The notes under the pieces were generated by a model that worked only from the letters and a program-made list of their open reading frames with translations, had not been told where the DNA came from and did no database searches. This document shows positions 46,271-55,032 of a stretch of DNA of 64,000 bases, piece after piece. Each line of letters begins with the position of its first letter. Positions within the stretch are counted from its first letter, which is position 1. Source of the DNA: Alphaproteobacteria bacterium (GTDB lineage: Bacteria > Pseudomonadota > Alphaproteobacteria > JAAEOK01); NCBI GenBank assembly GCA_024244705.1, contig JAAEOK010000001.1, positions 62,001-126,000 on the forward strand, written 5' to 3'. Both the position numbers and the translations under genes were made by a program.

Positions 46271-48430
46271 GTGGGCGCGAAATTGGGAGACCAGGAGCGG
46301 GATTCGGCAGGTCTCGCGATTGGCGACGATCGCCATCCGGAAGACCAATACGCCGATTGGGTCGCGCGCTTCGGTGCGACGGTCTCTACTCTGGTCGATA
46401 CGATCGGCCCCTTGCTCATCGCTGCCAGCCTATTGGTGCTGTCGTTCTCCATCGCTTTTCTGATCGGCGTCTATTTCGGCATGTTCACGCCGGCAGTGAC
46501 GCTCGTCGTGGCTTTGCCATTAGCTGCCGCGGGTCTGTTTTTTTTGCGACATCGCATCGTCCCGAGACCGATCGGGGCCTTCAAAACGTTGCTGATCTTG
46601 CTCGTGCTCCTGGCGGCCGGGCTCTGGCTGCGTTATCCGACCAGTGCTCACATCCACGGCGGTCAGGATCAAGGCAGCTACTATAATGTCGCCATCTGGG
46701 CCGCTGAGCACGGCACGCTCGCGCGCACCGACCGAATCCTGGCCGACGCCGCACAGCAGAAGGCGCCTTATCTACCCGCCCTGATTCTCAATCCCAATCC
46801 CAATCGGGATTTCTACGAGGGCGACTACGAAGGCGAGCGTTATATCGGCGGGTTCATGATCCTCGACCAGGAGACGGGTCGAATTCATCCCCAATTCTAC
46901 CCGCTAACCCCGCTTTGGATGGGGAGCTTCATTTGGCTTCTCGGCAAGGCCAATGCCTCGGACATAATGCCCGTATTTGGGATTCTGGCGGTACTGGCGG
47001 CGGCGTTGCTGACCTGGTCTTTGCGTCAGAGTCCGCTCGCTGCCGCAATCACATTCCTGGTCATGCTTTTCGGCGCTTTGGAGATCTTCTTCTCCCACTT
47101 CCCGGTTTCCGAAATTCTGAGCCAATGCCTGATTCTGTCTGGCCTGTACTTCGTCGCCAGGGGTTTGGAAGAGGAGGATAACCGGCTTGGCGCCCTTGGC
47201 GGCCTCAATTTCGCGGTTGCCGCGTTCAATCACGTGACGATGATTTTCTATCTCGTCCCTTGGGCGCTCTTCATTGCCTTGATTTACCTCCGGCGAAGCG
47301 ACCTCCGGACCCGAAAGCCGGCGCTCGTCGCCTACTATATTTTTCTGGTGGGCATGGGCTTGCATTTGATACCCGCCCGCATCTCTCACGGCGCCTACGT
47401 ATTCTTCAATCTCCGCAGCTCGTTCCCGCCGCTGGACTATGTCGGCATCGACGGAACCTTCGTCCTTCTTGCGTTGGCGGTGGCCGCGGCGGCGGCGGTT
47501 CCCTGGATCATGCGCCATCCTCTCTGGCGGCGGATCGCAAGCGACCGCGCGGTCACTTGGATGTGTCTCGGCCTGGCCGGGGCCGTGGTCGTGATGGCAT
47601 CCCTCAGATACGGCTTGTGGCGCGCCGGCCTCTTCGAGACGAGTAATATCCGGTACACGTTCATCGACTCGATGACCTCGTTCATCACGCCGGCCGGCTG
47701 GCTGTTCATGGCCCTCGGCCTCTACGGAAGCCTGCGGCGGCCGCGCGACGCCGTCATCTTGCCGGCGTTGACCCTCTGCATATTCGGTCTGCTAATCTTG
47801 GTGATCAGTTTCTCGACAAAGTACCAGTGGTACTACACCCGCTATTACGTCAAAGAAATCTACCCGCTCGCGGTCATCTTCATCGCCATCGGTATCGCGG
47901 CGGTCTACGCCTGGAAGGGCCGTATCGGACAGGTCGTGGGCGGCGTGGCGGCCATCGCCTTCATCCTGTGGTCGGCCTATCCGACGGTCTACCGCTTCAA
48001 GGAGCCGTTTATCGGCGGCGCCTATGAACAGATGGTATCGCTCGACCACGCGCTCGAACCGGGCAGCATCGTCCTCTACCTCCAGGGACAAATTGGGCGG
48101 GACTTGGGCGCCGACTACAACCGCATTGCGCCGGCTTTGACCTATGGATTCGGGCACGATGTCATCGACCTTCGGCCTTATCAGCGCGCGGCCAAGAACG
48201 CCGGCCAAATCGGGCAGGCGGTCACATCGCTCAACACCCGGTTTGCAACTTATGGGCGGCCCATCTACCTCCTCTTTGTCGGCAATAAGCCCTTGCGGAA
48301 AGCGCTTCTCAGCCCCGGCGCCGAGCTGGTCGGCAACCAGGTGCATCGCTTCAGCCATCCCGAACTCGCTTATGGAATTCCGAAAAAGAACTGGAATTTC
48401 CAAATGCCGATGTACCTGTATCGGCTCTAG
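46271..48430 (+). CDS. Large polytopic membrane protein, GT-C glycosyltransferase-like
   Basis: This 719-residue protein has a ~45-residue polar N-terminus and about 12 membrane segments. The first large periplasmic loop contains AHIHGGQDQGSYYNVAIWAA, which places an acidic residue where GT-C enzymes keep their catalytic Asp. The ~160-residue C-terminal domain is soluble-looking (GSIVLYLQGQIGRDLGADYN). It is probably a polyprenyl-phosphate-sugar-dependent transferase, by layout and by its GT2 neighbours; direct family assignment is uncertain. GTG at 46271 is the annotated start. Confidence 0.7.
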   Translation: MGAKLGDQERDSAGLAIGDDRHPEDQYADWVARFGATVSTLVDTIGPLLIAASLLVLSFSIAFLIGVYFGMFTPAVTLVVALPLAAAGLFFLRHRIVPRPIGAFKTLLILLVLLAAGLWLRYPTSAHIHGGQDQGSYYNVAIWAAEHGTLARTDRILADAAQQKAPYLPALILNPNPNRDFYEGDYEGERYIGGFMILDQETGRIHPQFYPLTPLWMGSFIWLLGKANASDIMPVFGILAVLAAALLTWSLRQSPLAAAITFLVMLFGALEIFFSHFPVSEILSQCLILSGLYFVARGLEEEDNRLGALGGLNFAVAAFNHVTMIFYLVPWALFIALIYLRRSDLRTRKPALVAYYIFLVGMGLHLIPARISHGAYVFFNLRSSFPPLDYVGIDGTFVLLALAVAAAAAVPWIMRHPLWRRIASDRAVTWMCLGLAGAVVVMASLRYGLWRAGLFETSNIRYTFIDSMTSFITPAGWLFMALGLYGSLRRPRDAVILPALTLCIFGLLILVISFSTKYQWYYTRYYVKEIYPLAVIFIAIGIAAVYAWKGRIGQVVGGVAAIAFILWSAYPTVYRFKEPFIGGAYEQMVSLDHALEPGSIVLYLQGQIGRDLGADYNRIAPALTYGFGHDVIDLRPYQRAAKNAGQIGQAVTSLNTRFATYGRPIYLLFVGNKPLRKALLSPGAELVGNQVHRFSHPELAYGIPKKNWNFQMPMYLYRL

Positions 48431-48502
48431 CGGAAACTCCCGGGCCCGGTCGCGTATGAGATACCGTATAGTCGATTAATGACGATGCGAGAGGTTTCTG
48501 CC

Positions 48503-49516
48503 ATGCAGTCACCGGGTTCAACGGACGGCCTGTCGAACGAAATGGCGGTCAGCGTCATCGTGCCGATCCACGATGAGGAAAAGTCGGTCGACCGCGTGGT
48601 AACGGAAACTGTCGATACGTTGGCGCCGGCCGGGATCGATTTCGAGATCATCGTGGTCGACGACGGCAGCGCGGACGGCTCCTGGGCGCGCATCAAAGCC
48701 TTGTCGAAAAATGAGAGCCACGTCCGCGGCTTTCGATTGCGCCGCGAATTCGGCAAGGCCGCGGCGCTCTCGCTGGGGGTCCAGAAGGCCCGCGGTTCGG
48801 TCATCGTCACCATGGACGGCGACCTTCAGGACGACCCGGCGGAGATCCCCAAGTTTCTCGTCCAGCTCGCCGGCGGCGCCGATCTCGTTTCGGGGTGGAA
48901 AAAGGACCGCCGCGATCCGCTATCGAAAACACTGCCGTCCCGGCTCTTCAATTGGGCCACCCGACGCCTCGGCGGAGTCGCCATCCATGACATCAATTGC
49001 GGCTTCAAGGCGGCCCGGGAAGAGGTCTATCGCAACATACCGATCTATGGCGAGCTGCATCGTTACATACCGGTACTGGCACACCATCTCGGCTATCGGG
49101 TCGAAGAGATTCCGGTCCGCCACCGGCCACGCGAGCATGGTGTTTCGAAGTATGGTTGGGAGCGATATCCGAGAGGCGCGCTCGACCTCCTGACCGTGTT
49201 GGCGTTGACCAGATACGGCAACCGCCCCGGCCATCTCTTCGGCGGGCTCGGGATTGTGTGCGGCGGTGCCGGTCTGTTGATTCTTGCTTATCTCGCGATA
49301 GCCTCACTGACCGTGCCCGATCCGATCGGCGGGTGGCCGCTGCTGTGGCTCGCGATCATACTGATGGTCGTCTCGATTCAGCTTATCGCCGTCGGGTTGG
49401 TCGCGGAGTTGGTGGTCAACCGAACGGGTGGCTATCCGTCCCTCCCGTTGGTCGCCGAGGCGACCGATGGTCCCGACACCGCGGCGCCGGCGCGGTTGCA
49501 CCAGCGCCTTGCCTAG
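48503..49516 (+). CDS. GT2 polyprenyl-phosphate sugar synthase (GtrB/ArnC-like)
   Basis: This 337-residue protein has VSVIVPIHDEEKSVDRVV, EIIVVDDGSADGSWARI, RREFGKAAALSLGVQKARG, TMDGDLQDDPAEIPKF and DINCGFKAAREEVY, matching GtrB/ArnC/DPM-synthase-type enzymes. Two C-terminal membrane helices follow (LFGGLGIVCGGAGLLILAYL and WLAIILMVVSIQLIAVGLVA). It transfers a sugar from a nucleotide to undecaprenyl phosphate. ATG 48503 is chosen because AGAGG sits 8 bases upstream. It is followed 62 bases later by a GT-C gene on the same strand. Confidence 0.9.
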   Translation: MQSPGSTDGLSNEMAVSVIVPIHDEEKSVDRVVTETVDTLAPAGIDFEIIVVDDGSADGSWARIKALSKNESHVRGFRLRREFGKAAALSLGVQKARGSVIVTMDGDLQDDPAEIPKFLVQLAGGADLVSGWKKDRRDPLSKTLPSRLFNWATRRLGGVAIHDINCGFKAAREEVYRNIPIYGELHRYIPVLAHHLGYRVEEIPVRHRPREHGVSKYGWERYPRGALDLLTVLALTRYGNRPGHLFGGLGIVCGGAGLLILAYLAIASLTVPDPIGGWPLLWLAIILMVVSIQLIAVGLVAELVVNRTGGYPSLPLVAEATDGPDTAAPARLHQRLA

Positions 49517-49578
49517 ATGGACGAAACATGGTTCCAAGGGCGGCGCGGCCGAGCCGCGACGCGGGTGTGGGAGAAAGC

Positions 49579-51315
49579 ATGGCGGACCAAGTGGAATCGC
49601 GGGACCAATCCGATGAAAGGTCGGCCACAACTGCGTCCGTCGACGCGCTCTATGGCCTTACGCCCTGGGAGCGATGGCTGCTATCGGTGCCGAGGTATCT
49701 CCTCCGCGTGCCGCCGATATTCTTGGTTCTCGTTGTTGCTGCGGCGCTCGCTGCGCTCGGCCTGACCAATCATCTGTTCTGGGAGGAAGAGGCGAACACC
49801 ACCCTGTTCGCCCGCAACCTCCTGAATTTCGGCGAGCTCACGGCCTGGGATGGAATCAACCTGATCGGTTATCAGGGCGGGCTCGAGCTGAACGATTCGC
49901 TGGTCAATACCCTCATCCCGCCGTTGCAATACTATCTCGCCGCCGCCGGTATGGCCCTGTTCGGCGAAACCACCCTCGGCGGCCGTATTCTATTCGTGGC
50001 CGCCGGTGTCGCCGCTTTGTGGCTGGTCTATCTGTGGACCCGGCGCCACTTCGGATCGCGCCTGCCGTCCTATCTGCCGGCCCTCCTTCTTGCCCTCAGC
50101 CCGGCCTACCTCCTCTATATCCGTCAGGCCCGCTACTACCCGCTCGGCGTTCTGTTCAGCGTCGCGCTCCTGCTGGCATGGTCGAGCCTGGATGGTCAGC
50201 GGCGCGGGTTCGTCGCCTATACGGCGCTTGCCGTCGCCGCCACCGCGGGCCTGATCTTCAGCAATTACCTGAATGCCGCCGCGCTGCTCGGCGTCCTGCC
50301 GGTGTTCCTGATCCTGGCCCGCTATCGAACGCGGCGCCATCTTCAGTTCCTCGGCAGCGTTTACGCCACCGCCGCGCTCTGCGGTGTCTATGTGCTGTTG
50401 GCGCGCAACCCGTTTGCCGTCGAGGTCGCCGCTATCGACCCGACCCCCGCCTTGGAGCGCTTGGCCACGTTGCTGTGGTGGAACCTCTCCGGCCTCGGGG
50501 TATTCGAGTTCATGGCGGTTCTGACGATCCCGCTATTGGTGCTGCCGCTCCTGTTCAAGAAATTGTCCGCCGACCGCCCTTTGGCGGCGGATGGCGCCGT
50601 CGTCTTGTTGGCCATGTTGGTGGCCGTGATCATCACGACGCTGTTTTCGCCGCAGAACATTGCCATCACGAAGATGGCCGATATGCGTTTTCTGGTCCCG
50701 ATGATGGTGCTCGGCGCGGCGGTGACCGCCATCGGGCTGACGTTTCTTTGGCACGTGCTGCGCCCGCTGGCGCTGGTCGTCGGGGCGCTCGTCGTTTTCT
50801 CCAATATCCTCCATGGCGTGCCCCTCGCCGCCCGCCCGCTGTCGTGCACGCTTTGCGCCTATGTCGACGAGACGCTCCACGACTACAAGACGGGAACCGA
50901 GGCCCTGATCGACTATTTGCGGTCGGTTCCGGCCGGCACGCCGGTGCTGATCCGGCCCGACTATATGACCTACCCGGCGATGTTCTATCTGCCAGAGCTG
51001 CACTATTGCTGGCAGCTATCGGCCGACAAGGCCGGTACTATTGTGGGCGGCGTCGACTTGCCCGACTACGTCGTTAACGGCGGACAATGTATCGGGAGAT
51101 TCTTCATCGGCGGCGCCGATCGTCGAAAGATCAATCGCGGATCGGTCATCGAGATCGGCGGCACGCGTTACGAATTCGAGGGCGCGATCCCAACATTTTG
51201 GCACGACGGCTCGCGACCGGAGATTCCCTGGCACAGCTTCGGCCCGGTGCCCGAGCGGCTCAACCGGGAACGCGGGTTCCTCGTCTTCAAGCCGGTCGTC
51301 GGCGATGATGGCTGA
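49579..51315 (+). CDS. GT39/PMT-like GT-C glycosyltransferase
   Basis: This 578-residue protein has a polar N-terminus and ~10-12 membrane segments. The first periplasmic loop holds FWEEEANTTLFARNLLNFGE, an acidic motif in the position of the PMT/ArnT catalytic acid. Further on come LLALSPAYLLYIRQARYYPL and FVAYTALAVAATAGLIFSNY, patterns typical of PMT_2 proteins. The C-terminal ~150 residues are periplasmic and contain four closely spaced Cys (PLSCTLCAYVD and LHYCWQL). ATG 49579 has GGGAGAAAGC before it. It probably uses the sugar-phosphate lipid made by the preceding GT2. Confidence 0.82.
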   Translation: MADQVESRDQSDERSATTASVDALYGLTPWERWLLSVPRYLLRVPPIFLVLVVAAALAALGLTNHLFWEEEANTTLFARNLLNFGELTAWDGINLIGYQGGLELNDSLVNTLIPPLQYYLAAAGMALFGETTLGGRILFVAAGVAALWLVYLWTRRHFGSRLPSYLPALLLALSPAYLLYIRQARYYPLGVLFSVALLLAWSSLDGQRRGFVAYTALAVAATAGLIFSNYLNAAALLGVLPVFLILARYRTRRHLQFLGSVYATAALCGVYVLLARNPFAVEVAAIDPTPALERLATLLWWNLSGLGVFEFMAVLTIPLLVLPLLFKKLSADRPLAADGAVVLLAMLVAVIITTLFSPQNIAITKMADMRFLVPMMVLGAAVTAIGLTFLWHVLRPLALVVGALVVFSNILHGVPLAARPLSCTLCAYVDETLHDYKTGTEALIDYLRSVPAGTPVLIRPDYMTYPAMFYLPELHYCWQLSADKAGTIVGGVDLPDYVVNGGQCIGRFFIGGADRRKINRGSVIEIGGTRYEFEGAIPTFWHDGSRPEIPWHSFGPVPERLNRERGFLVFKPVVGDDG

Positions 51316-51347
51316 GATATCGACCGGACGGGAATTCGATACCTGAT

Positions 51348-52859
51348 ATGTCCGCGGCGCCGATCACATATCGGGTGATCCTTCTCTTTGCCGCGGTTGG
51401 CTACATTCTGCTCGCCATTCTCGCCTCCGGCTTGGGCGTCTACCACGAATATTTTCGCGCCCTCGGGATCGAGTCCCACCCCATCATTTTCGTCGACATG
51501 AGCCTGTTTTCGGACGTCGAATGCATCCGCCTTGGCAACGACATCCTGTTCGACCATCCGTGCGATCCGCTGGGGCGGCTTTTCAACCAGTCGCCGCTGT
51601 GGCTGGCGTTGTCGGTGCTGCCGGTTACCGGTGCGCTCAACTTGTACGCTGGTGCCGTGCTTGGCCTGACCTTTCTCGGCGTGATGTGCTGGATGCTGCG
51701 GCCGCGGAATCCCGGTCAGACGGTATTCTGTGCTGCCGCCCTCTTGTCCTCGTCGGTCATGTTCGCCGTCGAACGGGCCAACCGCGACCTCATCGTAATC
51801 CTTCTCGTCGTCGCCGCGACGGCGCTGCTCGGCCACGGGCGATGGCGGCGTATCATTGGCTACGCCATTCTCATTCTCGCTGGCCTGCTCAAGTTCTATC
51901 CGTTCGCGGCGCTGGTCGTCACCGTCGAAGAAAAGTGGCGCGGGTTCCTAGTCGTCATGGTGAGCTCGATCGTTGCACTGGCCGTCTTCGTGTTCGTTTC
52001 ATTCGACGACCTCGCCATCGTCCTCGGCAATATTCCCCAGCCCATGAGTCGCGACGCGTTCGCCGGCAACGAGATCGTGAACTGGATCGTCTCCATGTCC
52101 GACCACTACCTGCGCGCGGCGTGGCGCGCCGATGCCCCCGCACTGCAAGGCGTCAGGTGGGGTATGGTCGCGTTGTCCGCCACGGCCTCGCTGGTCATCT
52201 GGCACCGGTTCGACGCCGCCGGAATACGATTGACCGGATCGGCCGCCGACCGCCGCCTTTTTCTCGCCGGCGCCGCGATGATCGCGTTTTGTTTCTTGGT
52301 TTCGCAAAACATCTCCTACCGCTGCGCGCTATTGCTGCTGGTGATCCCGCTCCTGTTGACGACGGCGGCCGAGAAGGGCGGCGACGTGAAAACGCGCCGT
52401 TTGGTGTGGCTGCTGTCGGCCGGCATCCTGCTTGTCCTGTGGGTGAACGCGTTCCATTTCCGCGTCGATCCGTTTTTCGACCGCGATCGCAATCCGCTGC
52501 CTTGGCACGCGGTCTGGCTCATCGACGAAATCAATTGCTGGGCGATAATCACGGTGCTGCTGGCGCTGGTCTGGCAGCAGGCGGCGGCGTCTCCGCTCCT
52601 CGCCTTGCTTGCCGGGACCCGGGCCGCACAGGCGTTCCGACGGGTCGGCGACTTGGCTGCCGGCCGGCCGCTCGCGGTGCCGCTGGCTAGCTTTTTGGTG
52701 GTGGCCGGAGCGGTGTTCGGTTTCCAGACTTTGACCGCAGGCGCGCGAACCGGCTCGGCAATCACCGGACCGGGAAATTCTGTCTCTATATCAAGCGTCT
52801 ACACGACGTCGATGGCGCCGCCCTCGAATCGCTTCTCGACCGGTCGGTGGCATTCATGA
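51348..52859 (+). CDS. GT87/DUF2029-like membrane mannosyltransferase-type protein with altered C-terminus
   Basis: This 503-residue protein has ~9-10 membrane segments. VDMSLFSDVECIRLGNDILF is in the first loop, FAVERANRDLIVILLVVAAT near residue 140, and AGLLKFYPFAALVVTVEEKW, the K-x-P element typical of GT87/DUF2029 enzymes. The last ~45 residues (from TAGARTGSAITG) are low-quality sequence that overlaps, in a different frame, a clear DUF1801 fragment, so the native C-terminus and stop appear to have been lost at a recombination junction. Confidence 0.78.
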   Translation: MSAAPITYRVILLFAAVGYILLAILASGLGVYHEYFRALGIESHPIIFVDMSLFSDVECIRLGNDILFDHPCDPLGRLFNQSPLWLALSVLPVTGALNLYAGAVLGLTFLGVMCWMLRPRNPGQTVFCAAALLSSSVMFAVERANRDLIVILLVVAATALLGHGRWRRIIGYAILILAGLLKFYPFAALVVTVEEKWRGFLVVMVSSIVALAVFVFVSFDDLAIVLGNIPQPMSRDAFAGNEIVNWIVSMSDHYLRAAWRADAPALQGVRWGMVALSATASLVIWHRFDAAGIRLTGSAADRRLFLAGAAMIAFCFLVSQNISYRCALLLLVIPLLLTTAAEKGGDVKTRRLVWLLSAGILLVLWVNAFHFRVDPFFDRDRNPLPWHAVWLIDEINCWAIITVLLALVWQQAAASPLLALLAGTRAAQAFRRVGDLAAGRPLAVPLASFLVVAGAVFGFQTLTAGARTGSAITGPGNSVSISSVYTTSMAPPSNRFSTGRWHS

Positions 52860-52891
52860 AACGAAAATACGGCGTTGGAGTTGGCTCTTAA
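52721..52891 (+). pseudogene. C-terminal remnant of a DUF1801 gene
   Basis: In the +2 frame relative to the GT87-like gene, the sequence reads RLGNHRTGKFCLYIKRLHDV and then DGAALESLLDRSVAFMKRKY before TAA at 52889. This matches the conserved C-terminal LGKHxTGKxCLYIxxLxDVD of DUF1801 proteins. An in-frame TAG at 52688 and the lack of a start show that the N-terminal part is missing. It overlaps the last ~140 bases of the GT87-like gene. Confidence 0.7.
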
Positions 52892-53034
52892 CCCTGCTTC
52901 CACGCGGCGCGCGCGCGGCATTTGGCGCAGATGCGCTCGCCGGCCCATTCGCTCTCGAAATTCTCCGCGCACAACAGGCAGCGGCGGATCTTTTCTTGCC
53001 CCGTGGGGGCGGTTTTTTCAGCACTTTGCGACAT
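52888..53034 (-). CDS. 48-residue zinc-ribbon protein
   Basis: This short gene encodes a basic protein with two zinc-type pairs, RRCLLCAENFESEWAGERIC and then AKCRARAAWKQG, giving CxxC-x14-CxxC. The pattern resembles small DksA/FmdB-like or transcription-factor zinc ribbons of alphaproteobacteria. ATG 53034 or 53043 could start it. It converges with the DUF1801 remnant, sharing bases at the stops. Confidence 0.7.
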   Translation of the reverse strand: MSQSAEKTAPTGQEKIRRCLLCAENFESEWAGERICAKCRARAAWKQG

Positions 53035-53142
53035 ATCGAACATATAGGCAGCAATCCTGACATATCAATGCGCGGACTGTCGCTGGATGCGGAATCGGTG
53101 CCCGAAGCGGCGAATCCGGGACCGCCGGCGCGAGTCCTGCCA

Positions 53143-54894
53143 CTAAACCGGCATCCCCGCCTTGCGCAGACCCTCGAGCCAATGGTCGCGGTCGGCGTCA
53201 TGGCGGAACGGCTCATCGGCGACGATATAGCGTTTCCAATCGACCTGGGGCGCGCTGGCGACGACCTCGTCGGCGATCCGCTGTGCCGTTTCCACATCCC
53301 CGCTTTGCGCATAGGCGGCGGCGAGCCAGGCGCGCACCCAATAGGGCGGCTCGCGGACCCGGGTCAGCGCCGCGGCAGCCTCCTCGTAGCGGCGCGCGAC
53401 ATAGAGTGCCTGGCCGAGATCTTCGCAGTACCAATCGGGATGATAGGGGTTGAGCCGCATCGCCCGGCTGATCCACTCGATCGCCTCCTCGGCTTGGCCG
53501 AAGAAGGTGAGCATCAGGCCCATGTGGGCTTGGCTGTTGGCGTCGTTCGGGTTGAGGTCGATGCTCTTGCGGTGATGGTACTCGGCGGCGTCGAAGGCGC
53601 GCTTGTAGAGCTGAACGCGGCCAAAGATGACGTGGCTGCGGCCGTCGTTGTCGTCGAGGGATAGCGCCTTGCGGGCCAGCGATTCGGCCTCGTCGAGGCA
53701 TTCCATCGGACCATGCCATAGCCACTCATAGAGATAGGTCCCGGCGAGCAGCGCATGGGCGGCGGCGTAGCGGGGGTCGGTGGCGATCGCGGCTTCGAAC
53801 ATCTCGCGCGCCTTGAGCGTATCGGCCATGGTCAGCCGGTTGAGGCGCTCACTTCCCCGCAGCACATGATCATAGGCCAGATGGCTTTCGGTCGGCTTCT
53901 CGCGCGCGCTTTCGGCACCCGCGGATTCGAGCCGCCCGGCAAGGGTCGAGACGATGGTCTGAATGACGTCGTCCTGGACCGCGAAGAAATCCGACATGTC
54001 GATGTCGTAACGTTCCCCCCACAGGCGGCTGCCGTGCTCGGTCTCGATCAGTTGTGCATTGATGCGCGCCTTGTCGCCGGCGCGCCGGATGCTGCCGTCG
54101 AGCAGGAATTGGACGCCGAGCTCGCGGCCGACACCCTTGTGGTCGACCTCGCGGTCGCGATAGGTGAGCGACGAGCGGCTGGCAATAACGAACAAAGAGC
54201 GGAACCGCGACAGCTCGGTGATGATGTCCTCGGTAACGCCCTCGCTGAAATAGGCCTGCTGCGGGTCGTCGCTGTGGTTGCGAAACGGCAGCACGGCGAT
54301 CGACGGCCGCGACGGCCGTGGCAGCGATCCGCCGGGGCGTTCCCGCCGGTAGCCGGGTTCCGGCATATCGACCGCTTGCACTCGGTAGACACGGATCGGC
54401 CGGACGATGTTCTTCAGGCTGCGCTCGCCGAGAAAATCGAACTCGTACGCGATCTTGCCGTCGACATAGTCGTAGACGGTGCCGGAAATAAACGTCGTTC
54501 CCGGCTCGGCGATGCCTTCGACCCGGGCCGCGACGTTGACGCCATCGCCGAGCAGATTGCCGCCATCGACCATGACGTCGCCGAGATTGATGCCGATACG
54601 GAACTGCATCTTCTGGTCGTCGGGCCGTTCGACATTGCGCTTGGCCAGGCTCTGCTGCATGCGTACCGCGCATCGCACCGCCTCGACCGGGCTCGCGAAT
54701 TCGGCCAGCGCCCCATCGCCGGCCTCGCCGAAAACGCGGCCGCTGTGTTTTTCGACGAACTCATCGATGACCTGCCGGCAGCCCTGCAGCATGCGCAAGG
54801 TGTCTTCCTCGGCGTCACCCATCATCCGGCTGTAGCCAGCGGCGTCCGCGGCCAAGATTGTGGTCAGTTTGCGTTCGATGCGCTGCGGCGCCAT
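53143..54894 (-). CDS. Class III adenylate/guanylate cyclase with TPR domain
   Basis: This 583-residue protein has an N-terminal class III cyclase domain (RKLTTILAADAAGYSRMMGD; metal-binding Asp in AAD; GRVFGEAGDGALAEFASP; INLGDVMVDGGNLLGDGVN) to about residue 175. Next comes a linker beginning PSIAVLPFRNHSDDPQQAYF, a domain shared by many rhizobial-type cyclase-TPR proteins, and then TPR repeats (residues ~360-560). No membrane segment is present. It probably makes cAMP or acts as a nucleotide-dependent sensor. A 10-bp palindrome lies about 70 bases upstream. Confidence 0.88.
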   Translation of the reverse strand: MAPQRIERKLTTILAADAAGYSRMMGDAEEDTLRMLQGCRQVIDEFVEKHSGRVFGEAGDGALAEFASPVEAVRCAVRMQQSLAKRNVERPDDQKMQFRIGINLGDVMVDGGNLLGDGVNVAARVEGIAEPGTTFISGTVYDYVDGKIAYEFDFLGERSLKNIVRPIRVYRVQAVDMPEPGYRRERPGGSLPRPSRPSIAVLPFRNHSDDPQQAYFSEGVTEDIITELSRFRSLFVIASRSSLTYRDREVDHKGVGRELGVQFLLDGSIRRAGDKARINAQLIETEHGSRLWGERYDIDMSDFFAVQDDVIQTIVSTLAGRLESAGAESAREKPTESHLAYDHVLRGSERLNRLTMADTLKAREMFEAAIATDPRYAAAHALLAGTYLYEWLWHGPMECLDEAESLARKALSLDDNDGRSHVIFGRVQLYKRAFDAAEYHHRKSIDLNPNDANSQAHMGLMLTFFGQAEEAIEWISRAMRLNPYHPDWYCEDLGQALYVARRYEEAAAALTRVREPPYWVRAWLAAAYAQSGDVETAQRIADEVVASAPQVDWKRYIVADEPFRHDADRDHWLEGLRKAGMPV

Positions 54895-54966
54895 GTCGTA
54901 TTCGCTCCAGGTGCAGACACAGACTATGCGAAAACGTTCTAGCGAACAATTTCGTGCGCGCTGTGC

Positions 54967-54976
54967 GTGATATCAC
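54967..54976. promoter_or_regulatory. Palindrome upstream of the cyclase gene
   Basis: GTGATATCAC is a perfect 10-base palindrome in the leader of the leftward cyclase gene, within the context TGTGATATCACG. Its TGTGA/TCAC halves recall CRP/FNR half-sites but with a 2-base rather than 6-base spacer, so the binder is unknown. Confidence 0.3.
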
Positions 54977-55032
54977 ATTTCGGCGTTGCCGCCGCGGCAT
55001 CGGGCGTGTTGGGCACGCCTCGTGACTCCTAC

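Noticed and set aside
48997-49578. Upstream extension of the GT39-like frame
   Set aside because: It overlaps the GtrB-like gene in another frame; ATG 49579 has a good ribosome site and starts the hydrophobic protein correctly.
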